A stretch of DNA of 30,697 nucleotides from contig CALTVJ010000012.1 in assembly GCA_943912835.1 (NCBI GenBank), forward strand, positions 1-30,697. Direction: 5' to 3'. Under the pieces are notes generated by a model, which was not told where the DNA came from, did no database searches, and was given only the letters and a program-made list of their open reading frames with translations. The stretch comes from an uncultured Porphyromonas sp. GTDB lineage: Bacteria > Bacteroidota > Bacteroidia > Bacteroidales > Porphyromonadaceae. Of the stretch, positions 1 to 7,570 are shown piece after piece. The position numbers were made by a program, and so were the translations under genes. Numbering within the stretch: the stretch's first letter is position 1; every line of letters begins with the position of its first letter.

Positions 1-50
1 GCCCAAATGTCGAAAATAACGAAGCGAGTGCCGTATTATGCAATAGTCTC
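1..50 (-). repeat. Dispersed intergenic repeat, copy A (cut by window edge)
   Basis: Read on the minus strand, this stretch begins GAGACTATTGCATAATACGG and matches positions 999-1048 at 48 of 50 bases in the opposite orientation. It is probably longer, because it runs off the left edge. A GGGCTGT-type hairpin lies directly before it, at 59-94. A similar hairpin-then-repeat arrangement occurs at 17100-17343. Confidence 0.85.
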
Positions 51-58
51 AAATTTAG

Positions 59-94
59 AAAGGGCTGTACCAAAATTATTTCGGCACAGCCCTT
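59..94 (-). terminator. Hairpin, probable terminator of the 159-728 lipoprotein gene
   Basis: The arms AAGGGCTGT (60-68) and ACAGCCCTT (86-94) pair perfectly. The stem extends by CC/GG past one position that is an A-C mismatch on the plus strand but a G-U wobble on the minus strand. This suits a minus-strand RNA ending just after the gene that stops at 159. The same sequence family is seen at 16896-16935 and 17100-17138. Confidence 0.6.
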
Positions 95-158
95 CGGTAT
101 AATCATAGGCGGACGGCTAGCGACGGCTACGTTCTTGTCCCTTGAAAGACTCTTGTCT

Positions 159-728
159 TTATTGCTCTTGATACACGCGCTGACGCTCGAGCTCTCTCTG
201 ACGCTCCAAAGCTCTCTGCTCCTCTTGATACGACTTCATTGGCTGAGGCTTCCCTAGAGGAATAAACTCATCAAGGTTGCGTTCTTTAACCGTTTGGCGT
301 CTCTGTTGTTGGTAAGTGTCATTTTTGCTTCTCAAATCACGCTCACGTTCCAAACGACGTTGATACTCATACTCACGTTGACGAGCTCGCTCACGCTCTA
401 GTTCGAGAGCTCGTTGATGTTGGTATTCGCGCTCGCGTTGATACTCGCGCTGACGAGCAAGCTCCCTCTGACGTTGGTACTCGCGCTCTCTTTGGTACTC
501 TCGTTCACGAGCTATCTGACGACGACGAGCTTGCTCGTATTCATAAGCTCGTCTACGTTCATATTCATAGTCGCTATAGCCTCTCGACGGATATCGACCC
601 TCATAATAGACATCTTCTCCGTAATAATTATCATCAGCTATTAGGGCAGACAAACCACAGCTTGTCAAAACTGTACTCAGTACAAAAAACGCACCCAATA
701 AGGGAACGAACTTAACGACTTTCTTCAT
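159..728 (-). CDS. Lipoprotein with a low-complexity Arg/Glu/Gln/Tyr repeat body
   Basis: The chosen start at 728 gives 189 aa opening with a lipoprotein signal: Lys-Lys, a hydrophobic stretch and the lipobox LTSC, with Cys24 as the lipidated residue. An in-frame start at 836 would place 36 charged residues before the signal and is less likely. After a short Asp/Tyr-rich linker, roughly residues 50-135 are built from imperfect units such as REYQRE and RQREL. This should form a highly charged helix or coiled coil. The tail (about 135-189) contains a less repetitive FIPLGKPQPM segment. It is probably anchored to a membrane on the periplasmic or outer side. I do not recognise a family, and the repetitive composition makes similarity searches unreliable. 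The gene stands alone between inverted repeats. Confidence 0.7.
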   Translation of the reverse strand: MKKVVKFVPLLGAFFVLSTVLTSCGLSALIADDNYYGEDVYYEGRYPSRGYSDYEYERRRAYEYEQARRRQIAREREYQREREYQRQRELARQREYQREREYQHQRALELERERARQREYEYQRRLERERDLRSKNDTYQQQRRQTVKERNLDEFIPLGKPQPMKSYQEEQRALERQRELERQRVYQEQ

Positions 729-829
729 AATCGCACTTCTATTTAAATTTAACTCAGAGCCTGCTAGGCAGCCTCGCAAGAATCTCTCGCAGAGCCTCTG
801 CCCTTGAAGATCTCTCTTGTTTAGATTAA

Positions 830-837
830 CAAACATA
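830..837 (-). promoter_or_regulatory. Candidate -7 promoter box for the lipoprotein gene
   Basis: On the minus strand this reads TATGTTTG and fits the Bacteroidetes TAnnTTTG -7 consensus. It would give a leader of about 100 nt. No clear TTG box is visible 19-21 nt upstream, where the sequence is a T/A-rich run. Apart from this box I see nothing specific in 838-998. Confidence 0.4.
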
Positions 838-998
838 CATAAAAGTTTAATAAAAATAAAAGAGACACTCTCTATCGCTTAATCTAAACAAGCTAAATCG
901 CCCTAACGAAACGACCTAAGTCGATATACCGAGCGGACTGATGGCTTCTCACTTAAACGACAAAGGTCGCACAACAAGGGCAACAACACAATCTAATT

Positions 999-1244
999 GA
1001 GACTATTGCATAACACGGCACTCGCTTCGTTATTTTCGACATTCGGGCTTGGTCATTTACACAAGTAAACTCCCTGCGCCCGCAGTCTCAATGCCTTCTA
1101 AGGCACGATAGCTTGCCTCGGCATAGCCTGAGTAAACTCGGCTCTGCGCTCGGCTTACGCTATCCTTGCGATTACCGCATTCTGCAAAATCTCTCAAAAT
1201 GACAAGTCAAACTTGTCATTTTGTAACCCGTCGGGCGGTCTCTA
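999..1244 (+). repeat. Dispersed intergenic repeat, copy B (most complete)
   Basis: It starts GAGACTATTGCATAACACGG and ends near GGCGGTCTCTAA. The first 50 bp are inverted relative to 1-50. Both ends match 17152-17343: the ATTACCGCATT-TGCAAA segment (1171-1186) and the TCAAAAT..ACTTGTCATTTT segment (1194-1222) are shared in the same order. I see no start codon, ribosome site or plausible long reading frame that would make it a gene. It may be a MITE-like or structured-RNA element (inference). Confidence 0.75.
1195..1223. repeat. Perfect 13-bp palindrome inside repeat copy B
   Basis: The arms CAAAATGACAAGT and ACTTGTCATTTTG pair perfectly around a 3-nt CAA loop. The corresponding place in the copy at 17292-17320 keeps the right arm but has mismatches in the left arm. 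The element is therefore intact here and decayed there. Confidence 0.8.
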
Positions 1245-1297
1245 ATTGCCTTAGTCTAGCTTTCTTCTTCATATCACAGAGGTTAAGGAAGTTTTAG

Positions 1298-1305
1298 TAT
1301 CTTTG
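1298..1305 (+). promoter_or_regulatory. Candidate -7 promoter box for the PpiD-like gene
   Basis: TATCTTTG matches the Bacteroidetes TAnnTTTG box exactly and lies 47 nt before the start codon at 1353. No good TTG box is seen 19-21 nt upstream. Confidence 0.5.
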
Positions 1306-1352
1306 CACGGATATTTATATATACGGAATAAACAAATTTTACATCATACGAA

Positions 1353-3503
1353 ATGGCAGTATTAGAGAAAATACGCAACAACGCAGGACTAATGGTCGGT
1401 TTCGTGGGAATAGCACTCGCCGCCTTAGTTTTGAGTGATGGTCTACAAAATGGCAACACTTGGTTCTCTGCAAACCAACGTGTAGTCCTCTCTGTAGACG
1501 GAGAAGACGTAAACATCGAGGATTACGAACGTCGACTCCAAGCAATTAATGAGCAGATGCAACAACGTGCTGGCGGACAGCTTACCGATGAGCAACGTAT
1601 GAACCTCAACAATGGCCTCGCCCAAGAGCTTATTGCAGAGCGCATCCTAAACAAATTAGCTCAAGAGGTTGGCATTGCCGTGACACCCGATGAAGTTTAT
1701 GCCCTCATCAACAGCGGACAAGGCGTTAGCCCATCTCCACTTGCTCAGCAGTTTTTCTCAAGCTTAGGCATCGACATCAACGATAGCAAGGCTGTCAACG
1801 ACCTCATCAAGCAGCTCAGCGATGACGCCATACAAGCTATGCCACAAGCAAACCAAGCTGGCATGCGTATGATACAAGCTCAATGGCGTAGCTTGCAGGA
1901 GAATATTCGTACTTCTCGCTTACAACAGAAGATACAGACCCTCCTAAGTCGTAGCTACAAACTCACCAGCCTAGACCAAGAGCTCGCCACAGCGGGCGGT
2001 AGCCGTGCTGTAGCGCTCGTACGCACAACACCCATGGCTGGGTCAGACAAAGAAGCAGAAATCAGCGATGCCGAAATCAAAAAATATTACGATGAGCATG
2101 GGGAGTTTTTCCGCTCAAACGAACCTAGCAGCGAAATCAGCTACATCAGCACCCAAGTTGCACCAAGTAGTGAAGACTATAGAGCAGCAGAAGGAGAGGC
2201 TTCAAAGGCATTTGAAGAGCTCGTTGCAGCAGAAAAAGCTCAAGTTTCGGACGTTGTACGCAACTACAATGGTTCTTTCCAACAAGTCTACCTCACGGGG
2301 GCTGAACTAGACCAATTAGGATTAGGTGCAACAGAGGCTGACTTCATCAAGACTGCGGCTCTAGGCGAAAGCAAAAACTTTGGCTTGGTTAATGACAAAT
2401 ACACTATCCTCCGTCTTGTGGACAAAAAGCAAGGTATATCAGCACTCGGTATGCAGGTGATCGTCTTGGATAGCCTTATGAGCACCAAAACAGACTCACT
2501 CTTGTCTGCACTCAAGAGCGGTGCTTCGTTTGAAGAAATGGTGACCAAGTATAGCCAAGACCCAGAGAGCAAAGCCAATGGAGGCCGTCTCAGCCAGCCT
2601 GGTATGTACGGCATGCCAATGGACAAATTCTCTGAAGCACAACTTGCAGGTAGCCTATTTGCCGAAGTTTACAACAAACCTGTAGGCGAGCCTTTTGCTG
2701 TGAATAATGGCGCACAAAAGCTCATCATCAAGTCTACAGATGCACAGAGCGTAGTGGACAAATATCAATTCGCTCAAATCAATATCAATGCCAACTTCTC
2801 AGACAAAACATACAACGCTAAGTACGATGCGATCAATCGCATACTTATCGCTGGAGGGAAGTTTGACGATATGGCAGCCAAAGCTGAGAAAGAAGGGTTC
2901 ACTGTACAACGTAACCAAATCGTATCTACCTCTTCTCCTCAATTGGGCTATATCCCATCAAGTCGCCAACTCGTATCTTGGGCGCTTAATGCAAAACAAG
3001 GAGAGATCACAGACAAAGTACACCGTATCGGTACAGATTATCTAGTTATTGCTCAAGTGGGCGCACAATACGAGCCAGGTATGATGCCACTCGCTCAAGT
3101 ACGCGAGCAGATTGTAGCACGCCTATCGGCAGAGAAGAGAGCAAGCAACCTTGCAGAGAAACTAAGTAAGAAAGGTCTAACAAGTCTAGATGCTTACGCA
3201 GCAGAGCTCAATGTCAATGTCGATACCCTTGTTGGTGTAAACTACTTCGTTCGTGGTGGTGAAGGAGCAGCGTTCAATGGTCAAGCGATGACAACTAAGA
3301 TTGGACAGCTATCTAAACCCTTCGTAGCAGGTACAGAGGTTATGGTCGTACAACCAACAGCTGTTGAAGCAAACAACAAGAGTGCACTCGATGCTCAAGT
3401 GAAGCAACAAGAGCAAGGCATAAGCTACCAAATAGCTAACCGTGTCTTCCAAAACCTACTCAACAAAACGAAGATCGAAGACAACAGAGCCCGCTTCTAC
3501 TAA
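1353..3503 (+). CDS. ppiD: PpiD-like membrane-anchored peptidyl-prolyl isomerase (SurA_N + rotamase)
   Basis: This 716-aa protein is a predicted periplasmic folding factor for exported and outer-membrane proteins. Its N-terminus carries one membrane segment (about residues 12-30, GLMVGFVGIALAALVLSDGL) that acts as an uncleaved anchor. A SurA-N-like helical chaperone region follows at about 35-200. A parvulin-type PPIC rotamase domain lies at about 355-462, recognisable by SFEEMVTKYSQDPESKANGG and the GGRLSQPG turn. A second, more divergent PPIC-like region may occupy about 470-600. Size and order fit the Bacteroidetes PpiD/SurA_N_3 family. It is a single-gene unit with its own promoter box and a strong terminator at 3563-3603. 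The family call is confident; the isomerase activity and client proteins are not established by the sequence. Confidence 0.88.
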   Translation: MAVLEKIRNNAGLMVGFVGIALAALVLSDGLQNGNTWFSANQRVVLSVDGEDVNIEDYERRLQAINEQMQQRAGGQLTDEQRMNLNNGLAQELIAERILNKLAQEVGIAVTPDEVYALINSGQGVSPSPLAQQFFSSLGIDINDSKAVNDLIKQLSDDAIQAMPQANQAGMRMIQAQWRSLQENIRTSRLQQKIQTLLSRSYKLTSLDQELATAGGSRAVALVRTTPMAGSDKEAEISDAEIKKYYDEHGEFFRSNEPSSEISYISTQVAPSSEDYRAAEGEASKAFEELVAAEKAQVSDVVRNYNGSFQQVYLTGAELDQLGLGATEADFIKTAALGESKNFGLVNDKYTILRLVDKKQGISALGMQVIVLDSLMSTKTDSLLSALKSGASFEEMVTKYSQDPESKANGGRLSQPGMYGMPMDKFSEAQLAGSLFAEVYNKPVGEPFAVNNGAQKLIIKSTDAQSVVDKYQFAQININANFSDKTYNAKYDAINRILIAGGKFDDMAAKAEKEGFTVQRNQIVSTSSPQLGYIPSSRQLVSWALNAKQGEITDKVHRIGTDYLVIAQVGAQYEPGMMPLAQVREQIVARLSAEKRASNLAEKLSKKGLTSLDAYAAELNVNVDTLVGVNYFVRGGEGAAFNGQAMTTKIGQLSKPFVAGTEVMVVQPTAVEANNKSALDAQVKQQEQGISYQIANRVFQNLLNKTKIEDNRARFY

Positions 3504-3562
3504 GCTACACTTTATTCTACCTATGAGTTATTAGGCGATCGTCTAGGCTCTTAGCAATACAA

Positions 3563-3603
3563 AATAAGCCCAGTGAGGATTTCATTTCCTCACTGGGCTT
3601 ATT
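3563..3603 (+). terminator. Terminator after the PpiD-like gene
   Basis: A perfect 17-bp stem (AATAAGCCCAGTGAGGA with its complement) closes a 7-nt TTTCATT loop, 60 nt after the stop codon. Its AT-rich base gives a short U-rich tail. It may act in both directions. Confidence 0.8.
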
Positions 3604-3701
3604 CGATTTACGGCTAAGCGAAACTAGCTCAATCCCTAATCATTCAATAAACAAAATTAATACATCAACATCTACAACTATAAACATCCTTTATTAATGA
3701 T

Positions 3702-3709
3702 TACCTTTG
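3702..3709 (+). promoter_or_regulatory. Candidate -7 promoter box for the small ORF and M60 gene
   Basis: TACCTTTG matches TAnnTTTG and lies 25 nt before the 50-aa ORF at 3734. The surrounding 3604-3733 is AT-rich and otherwise featureless. Confidence 0.45.
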
Positions 3710-3733
3710 CGCAAATTTTACAATTCATAACAA

Positions 3734-3886
3734 ATGCAAAAGATTCCAAGACAAATATATATTAGTCCCCAAGCAGAGAAATTAGATCTGCTGATGCCAC
3801 TCACACTGCTATCGAGTCTATCTCTATACACAGAAGATAGTGAAGATATTATCTTAGACCCTCTTCAAGATCAAGGAGAACTCTAA
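3734..3886 (+). CDS. Small 50-aa ORF upstream of the M60 peptidase
   Basis: ATG at 3734 to TAA at 3884 encodes 50 residues starting MQKIPRQIYISPQAEKLDLL and ending in an acidic, Leu-rich tail. It sits directly after a promoter-like box and 14 nt before the start of the M60 lipoprotein, so the two are probably co-transcribed. It has no signal peptide or membrane segment and no motif that I recognise. It could be a translated leader that couples expression of the M60 gene, or a small cytoplasmic protein. Short proteins of this kind sit upstream of some Bacteroidales surface-protein genes, but I cannot name a family. Confidence 0.5.
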   Translation: MQKIPRQIYISPQAEKLDLLMPLTLLSSLSLYTEDSEDIILDPLQDQGEL

Positions 3887-3900
3887 ACCTGAATAAAAGC

Positions 3901-6900
3901 ATGACATACAATAATATCATAAAGACATTATCTAAGGCCTGCGCTCTGGCTGTAACAGGAACATTCCTCACAACAAGTTGTAGCAAGGAAGAAACTTGGC
4001 ATACGCCTGAGACAAATCCAAGCGAAAAGATAGTCCCATTTAACGTCTTATCAGTAAAATCTTATACTGAAGGCACGCAGTCTGTAGATCTTAGCTTAAA
4101 CATCAACCTAAGCGAAGAGAACCTACGTAGCACCAGCTATACAGAGAACGAAGAAACAGGCGAGCTCAACAGCCTCCAGGTTTCTGAAACGGAGCAAATG
4201 CACCTCTTCTTGCGCAAAGAGGGTGATGCTGCAAGCACAACAATCGCCACCGTGACTTGGCAAGGACGAAGCAACAATCGCCTTAGCCTTAAGAAAATCG
4301 GCGTGACACTCCCTGCTGGGTACAACATCAACCCAGGAGAACGTTGGTCTGTCATGGGCATACTTGGAGGAGAGTTTGACCCAGCAACCAAATCTATTCG
4401 CATGGGGGGCAGCAAGGCGACTATGTCGATCGAATCCATCAATACTGTTGATGCGCCCTATAGTTTCGCATGGCGTCCTCTTGTCATTAAAGAGAAAAAT
4501 AACGCTGTTATCCCTGAGACCACAATGACCCTACATGGAGCTTTGCTACGTCTCAATTTCTACAACAACCTCCCAGACAACTACGAAGCAAGTGGTTTAA
4601 GCATTCGTACGAACGCTTGGCAACCTCGTGGTCGCTTCTATCCTTTGTCTACAGAGAATCAAGAAAATCTTGGTTGGCAAAGCGAAAGCAACAACAATAC
4701 GGCTACAACTTACAGCTATAGCCTAGCCAATAAGATGATTTTACCAAGCGAAGCCGAACGTAGTACTAGTCGCACAATCATCCTTTGGGGTATGCCTACA
4801 TCGGTAACAGAAGCCAATACCCGCACAGAGGTTAGCTTGTCTGCATCGGTACAAGGAAGCCAAACGAAAAGCACGCTAAACACCTACCTCAAGGCAGGAC
4901 ACAGACCACTGCAAAAAGGATTTGCCTATCGTCTCACCAACGAGCTAGGAGACAAACGCCGTAGCACTGAGACGGGTAGCAATTACACGATGAACGGCTC
5001 AAACTTAGCAACACGCTTTGCACAAGTGCCAATTAGCAGTGGTACAGCTTCTGAGAATCACCAGAGTGGAGACCCCATATATGCGATTGACAAATCTTTT
5101 GATGGCAATCCCTCTACATTCTATCACTCTAAGGATAAGTCAAAAGGGCCTAAGATGCCAATAACATTGACTTACAATCTATCACAGCCCTCAACTCTTA
5201 GCCATATTGTCTATACACCAAGAGACTACAATGGCTCTATTAATGCGTACGCTATATCTGTTACTTATGCCGATGGCACGAGTGAAAATATCGCTATGCC
5301 AGACCTTGGTAGCCCAACGTCTGCGACAGAAATCACATGGCCAGGGATAGATAAGAAACCTATTCAGCAGGTTAGCTTCATCGTCAAGAGCACGGGTTAT
5401 GGTGTGCTTGCAGTTTCTGAGATGTCATTCTTCAAGCTCGCAGACAATTACTACGATAGCTCTAGAATATTCACAGACCTAGCGCACACCAAGCTAAGAC
5501 CTGGCATCACCTACGACGAAATTATGGCGATACCAGACCCATACTATCGCGAGATGGCACGTAAGATGCACCAAGGGACTTATGTCAGAGAGTTTCGTAT
5601 CGACGATTATCGTGCATGGACTCACCCTAGCCACCAACAAAGGATAAACAAAAACCAGTATCCTTACTCTCTACACGACAACCCTACAGGTATTTACTTC
5701 AAAGAGGGTGAAGATGCCATCATCTTTGTCGATGACACCAAGGGGCACAACATCAGCTTGAAGGTAATGGACCCGCAGATCACAGGCTTTGGTGGACACA
5801 CCTACAAACTAGTACCTGGTATCAATAAAATCAGAATGAATAAGTCTGGTTTAGGATATATCCTCTACCATGTCGATGAGATTGATGTCAATCGTAGTGC
5901 ACACCCGAGCATACGTGTACACATCCCAGAAGGCACAGGTATAGTTAATGGTTACTTTGATGCACAGGATAGTCGCTACTCTGGTCGTTGGGCAGAGCTC
6001 CTCAGCAAAGCTAAGACAGAGCATTTTGATGTCTTGGGTCAGCACTCTCATCTCATATTCAATACGTCTCACTTCCGTCGCAATACGCCCGATGGCATAG
6101 CTCTTATCAACAATTATGACAAGCTCGTTAAAGGAGAGATGGCACTTATGGGGCTACTTCGTAGAGGACAAACGACCCATCAGCCATTCCGCAACCGTAT
6201 GCTATTCCTCCGTATATACGATAGCTTCATGTATGCCACTGCACACCGCACTGCTTACAATGCAGGTAATGCGAATAGCTCTGTTTCGGAATCACTCACC
6301 AAAACTAGCGTACAAAAATACTGGACTTGGGGGGCAGCACACGAGGTAGGACACATGAACCAAACCATCGGACTCAACTGGGGTGGTATGATCGAGATTA
6401 CGAATAACATACACTCATTCTATGTAGAGCATTATGTCTTTGAAGACTCATCTCGCTCACTCAGAGACTCGCGATATGGTGGTGGCTATCATAGTGGTGC
6501 TAGTAACTTCTATAACCCTGCATGGAATGCTCTCTTTGAGACCAGCAGCACGCTAAGTACAGAGTCTAAATCAAACAACTCGCTCATACCGATGCTCCAA
6601 CTACAGATGTACTTCGGTTCTATTTTGGGTCAAACTCCTACGGAAGCGAATGGTTATGATGGCTTCTTCCCCAGACTATATCAAAATCTGCGCGATGCCA
6701 ACTACACGAATAGCAAGACAGCTGAAGACAACGGATTCCAGCAAGTAGAGCTCACTTACCACGCTAGTCGTGCCGCTGGCTATGACCTAACAGACTTCTT
6801 TGAGCGTTGGGGTTATTATCGCACTGCGAATAATGCCAGCTTCCGAAACACCTACAACAAAGAGTTCTTCATCACGGTCAACCAATCTGTTGTAGACGAT

Positions 6901-7242
6901 GCTAAGAGACGTATCAAAGCTTTAGGTTTGCGTAAGCCAACTGTAGCCTTTGAGTACATTACCCCACAAAACAAGGAGTTATTCCGCAACCCTCAAAGCA
7001 TCGTACGTGGCTCTACTGTAAGTAAGACGGTCACAGATGCGTCTACAACCCTTAGACTAACATCTTGGCAAAACGTCGTAGCTTGGGAGATCAGAGATGC
7101 TTCGGGTCGCTTACTTCACACCGACACCGGTGGTTATGGCAAACCTGGTGCCCCTGTTACAATTACTTATACAGGTACTTGGGACGACAGCTATATCCTC
7201 AATGCTATTGATGCCAAGGGGCAGAAGGTAAGAGCAAACTAA
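3901..7242 (+). CDS. Secreted M60-family zinc metallopeptidase lipoprotein with F5/8 type C domain
   Basis: This is a 1113-aa protein with a lipoprotein signal (lipobox TTSC, Cys27), so it is probably displayed on the cell surface. Residues about 50-350 resemble fimbrillin-like or all-beta domains. About 375-510 looks like a discoidin/F5/8C (CBM32-like) carbohydrate-binding domain, with AIDKSFDGNPSTFYHSK near residue 400. The M60 catalytic region covers about 540-1000. The zinc motif HEVGH is at 814-818, and E832 in IEITNN is the likely third ligand, 13 residues further on; this fits the HExxH-X(8-28)-E rule of M60. FFERWGYY near 970 is also typical of the family. An Ig-like C-terminal domain ends the protein. 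Known M60 enzymes cleave O-glycosylated mucins, so mucin or host glycoprotein cleavage is the likely role (inference). I recognise no T9SS-type C-terminal domain. Confidence 0.85.
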   Translation: MTYNNIIKTLSKACALAVTGTFLTTSCSKEETWHTPETNPSEKIVPFNVLSVKSYTEGTQSVDLSLNINLSEENLRSTSYTENEETGELNSLQVSETEQMHLFLRKEGDAASTTIATVTWQGRSNNRLSLKKIGVTLPAGYNINPGERWSVMGILGGEFDPATKSIRMGGSKATMSIESINTVDAPYSFAWRPLVIKEKNNAVIPETTMTLHGALLRLNFYNNLPDNYEASGLSIRTNAWQPRGRFYPLSTENQENLGWQSESNNNTATTYSYSLANKMILPSEAERSTSRTIILWGMPTSVTEANTRTEVSLSASVQGSQTKSTLNTYLKAGHRPLQKGFAYRLTNELGDKRRSTETGSNYTMNGSNLATRFAQVPISSGTASENHQSGDPIYAIDKSFDGNPSTFYHSKDKSKGPKMPITLTYNLSQPSTLSHIVYTPRDYNGSINAYAISVTYADGTSENIAMPDLGSPTSATEITWPGIDKKPIQQVSFIVKSTGYGVLAVSEMSFFKLADNYYDSSRIFTDLAHTKLRPGITYDEIMAIPDPYYREMARKMHQGTYVREFRIDDYRAWTHPSHQQRINKNQYPYSLHDNPTGIYFKEGEDAIIFVDDTKGHNISLKVMDPQITGFGGHTYKLVPGINKIRMNKSGLGYILYHVDEIDVNRSAHPSIRVHIPEGTGIVNGYFDAQDSRYSGRWAELLSKAKTEHFDVLGQHSHLIFNTSHFRRNTPDGIALINNYDKLVKGEMALMGLLRRGQTTHQPFRNRMLFLRIYDSFMYATAHRTAYNAGNANSSVSESLTKTSVQKYWTWGAAHEVGHMNQTIGLNWGGMIEITNNIHSFYVEHYVFEDSSRSLRDSRYGGGYHSGASNFYNPAWNALFETSSTLSTESKSNNSLIPMLQLQMYFGSILGQTPTEANGYDGFFPRLYQNLRDANYTNSKTAEDNGFQQVELTYHASRAAGYDLTDFFERWGYYRTANNASFRNTYNKEFFITVNQSVVDDAKRRIKALGLRKPTVAFEYITPQNKELFRNPQSIVRGSTVSKTVTDASTTLRLTSWQNVVAWEIRDASGRLLHTDTGGYGKPGAPVTITYTGTWDDSYILNAIDAKGQKVRAN

Positions 7243-7269
7243 AATAACGGTAACACGCCAAAGCAAACC

Positions 7270-7311
7270 AGATTGGGCTGTGTCAAAGCAAACTTTGACA
7301 CAGCCCAATCT
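7270..7311 (+). terminator. Long perfect palindrome after the M60 gene
   Basis: A 19-bp perfect stem begins AGATTGGGCTGTGTCAAAG and closes a 4-nt CAAA loop, starting 28 nt after the M60 stop codon. Its core GGGCTGTGTC resembles the GGGCTGTACC hairpins at 59, 16896 and 17100. There is no strong T-tract, so it may also serve as an mRNA-stabilising end. The rest of 7312-7500 holds nothing I can identify. Confidence 0.7.
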
Positions 7312-7501
7312 CTTATCACAAGGTTTTTCTCCCTCCGACGAAAGGACTAAGCACGACCTACCGAAACGAAGTAGCTCAAGATACCGAAACAAGCTAAAGG
7401 CTCTAACTAAGAGAAAAACAAAACCACAAAGACCTTTGAAGAGACCTTATATAGACGGCAACAGCAAAAAGAGAGAAAGTGCGTTTTACAAAGATATGTT
7501 G

Positions 7502-7509
7502 TAACTTTG
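7502..7509 (+). promoter_or_regulatory. Candidate -7 promoter box for the acyltransferase-to-rsmA operon
   Basis: TAACTTTG matches TAnnTTTG and lies 61 nt before the first gene of the run. A weak TTTT stretch at 7484-7487 is the only -33 candidate, and its spacing is poor. Confidence 0.5.
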
Positions 7510-7570
7510 CTGTATTATAGACATTAGCTCTAGATATAGATACAAGGCAGAGTTTATCGAAAGAAGAGAT

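Noticed and set aside
414..644. A plus-strand Leu/Ile/Thr-rich frame opposite the lipoprotein repeats.
   Set aside because: It arises from the antisense reading of Arg/Glu/Tyr codons. Its hydrophobicity is a by-product of the repeat, not evidence of a membrane protein.
1003..1222. The GAGACT repeats as an insertion sequence or CRISPR array.
   Set aside because: No transposase frame is present, there are too few copies for an array, and the copies are far apart and unequal. A non-coding dispersed repeat is the safer call.
7280..7504. A 74-codon plus-strand frame in the gap after the M60 gene.
   Set aside because: It begins inside the palindrome arm and is Lys/Arg-rich with no recognisable pattern. 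It also covers the promoter box at 7502.
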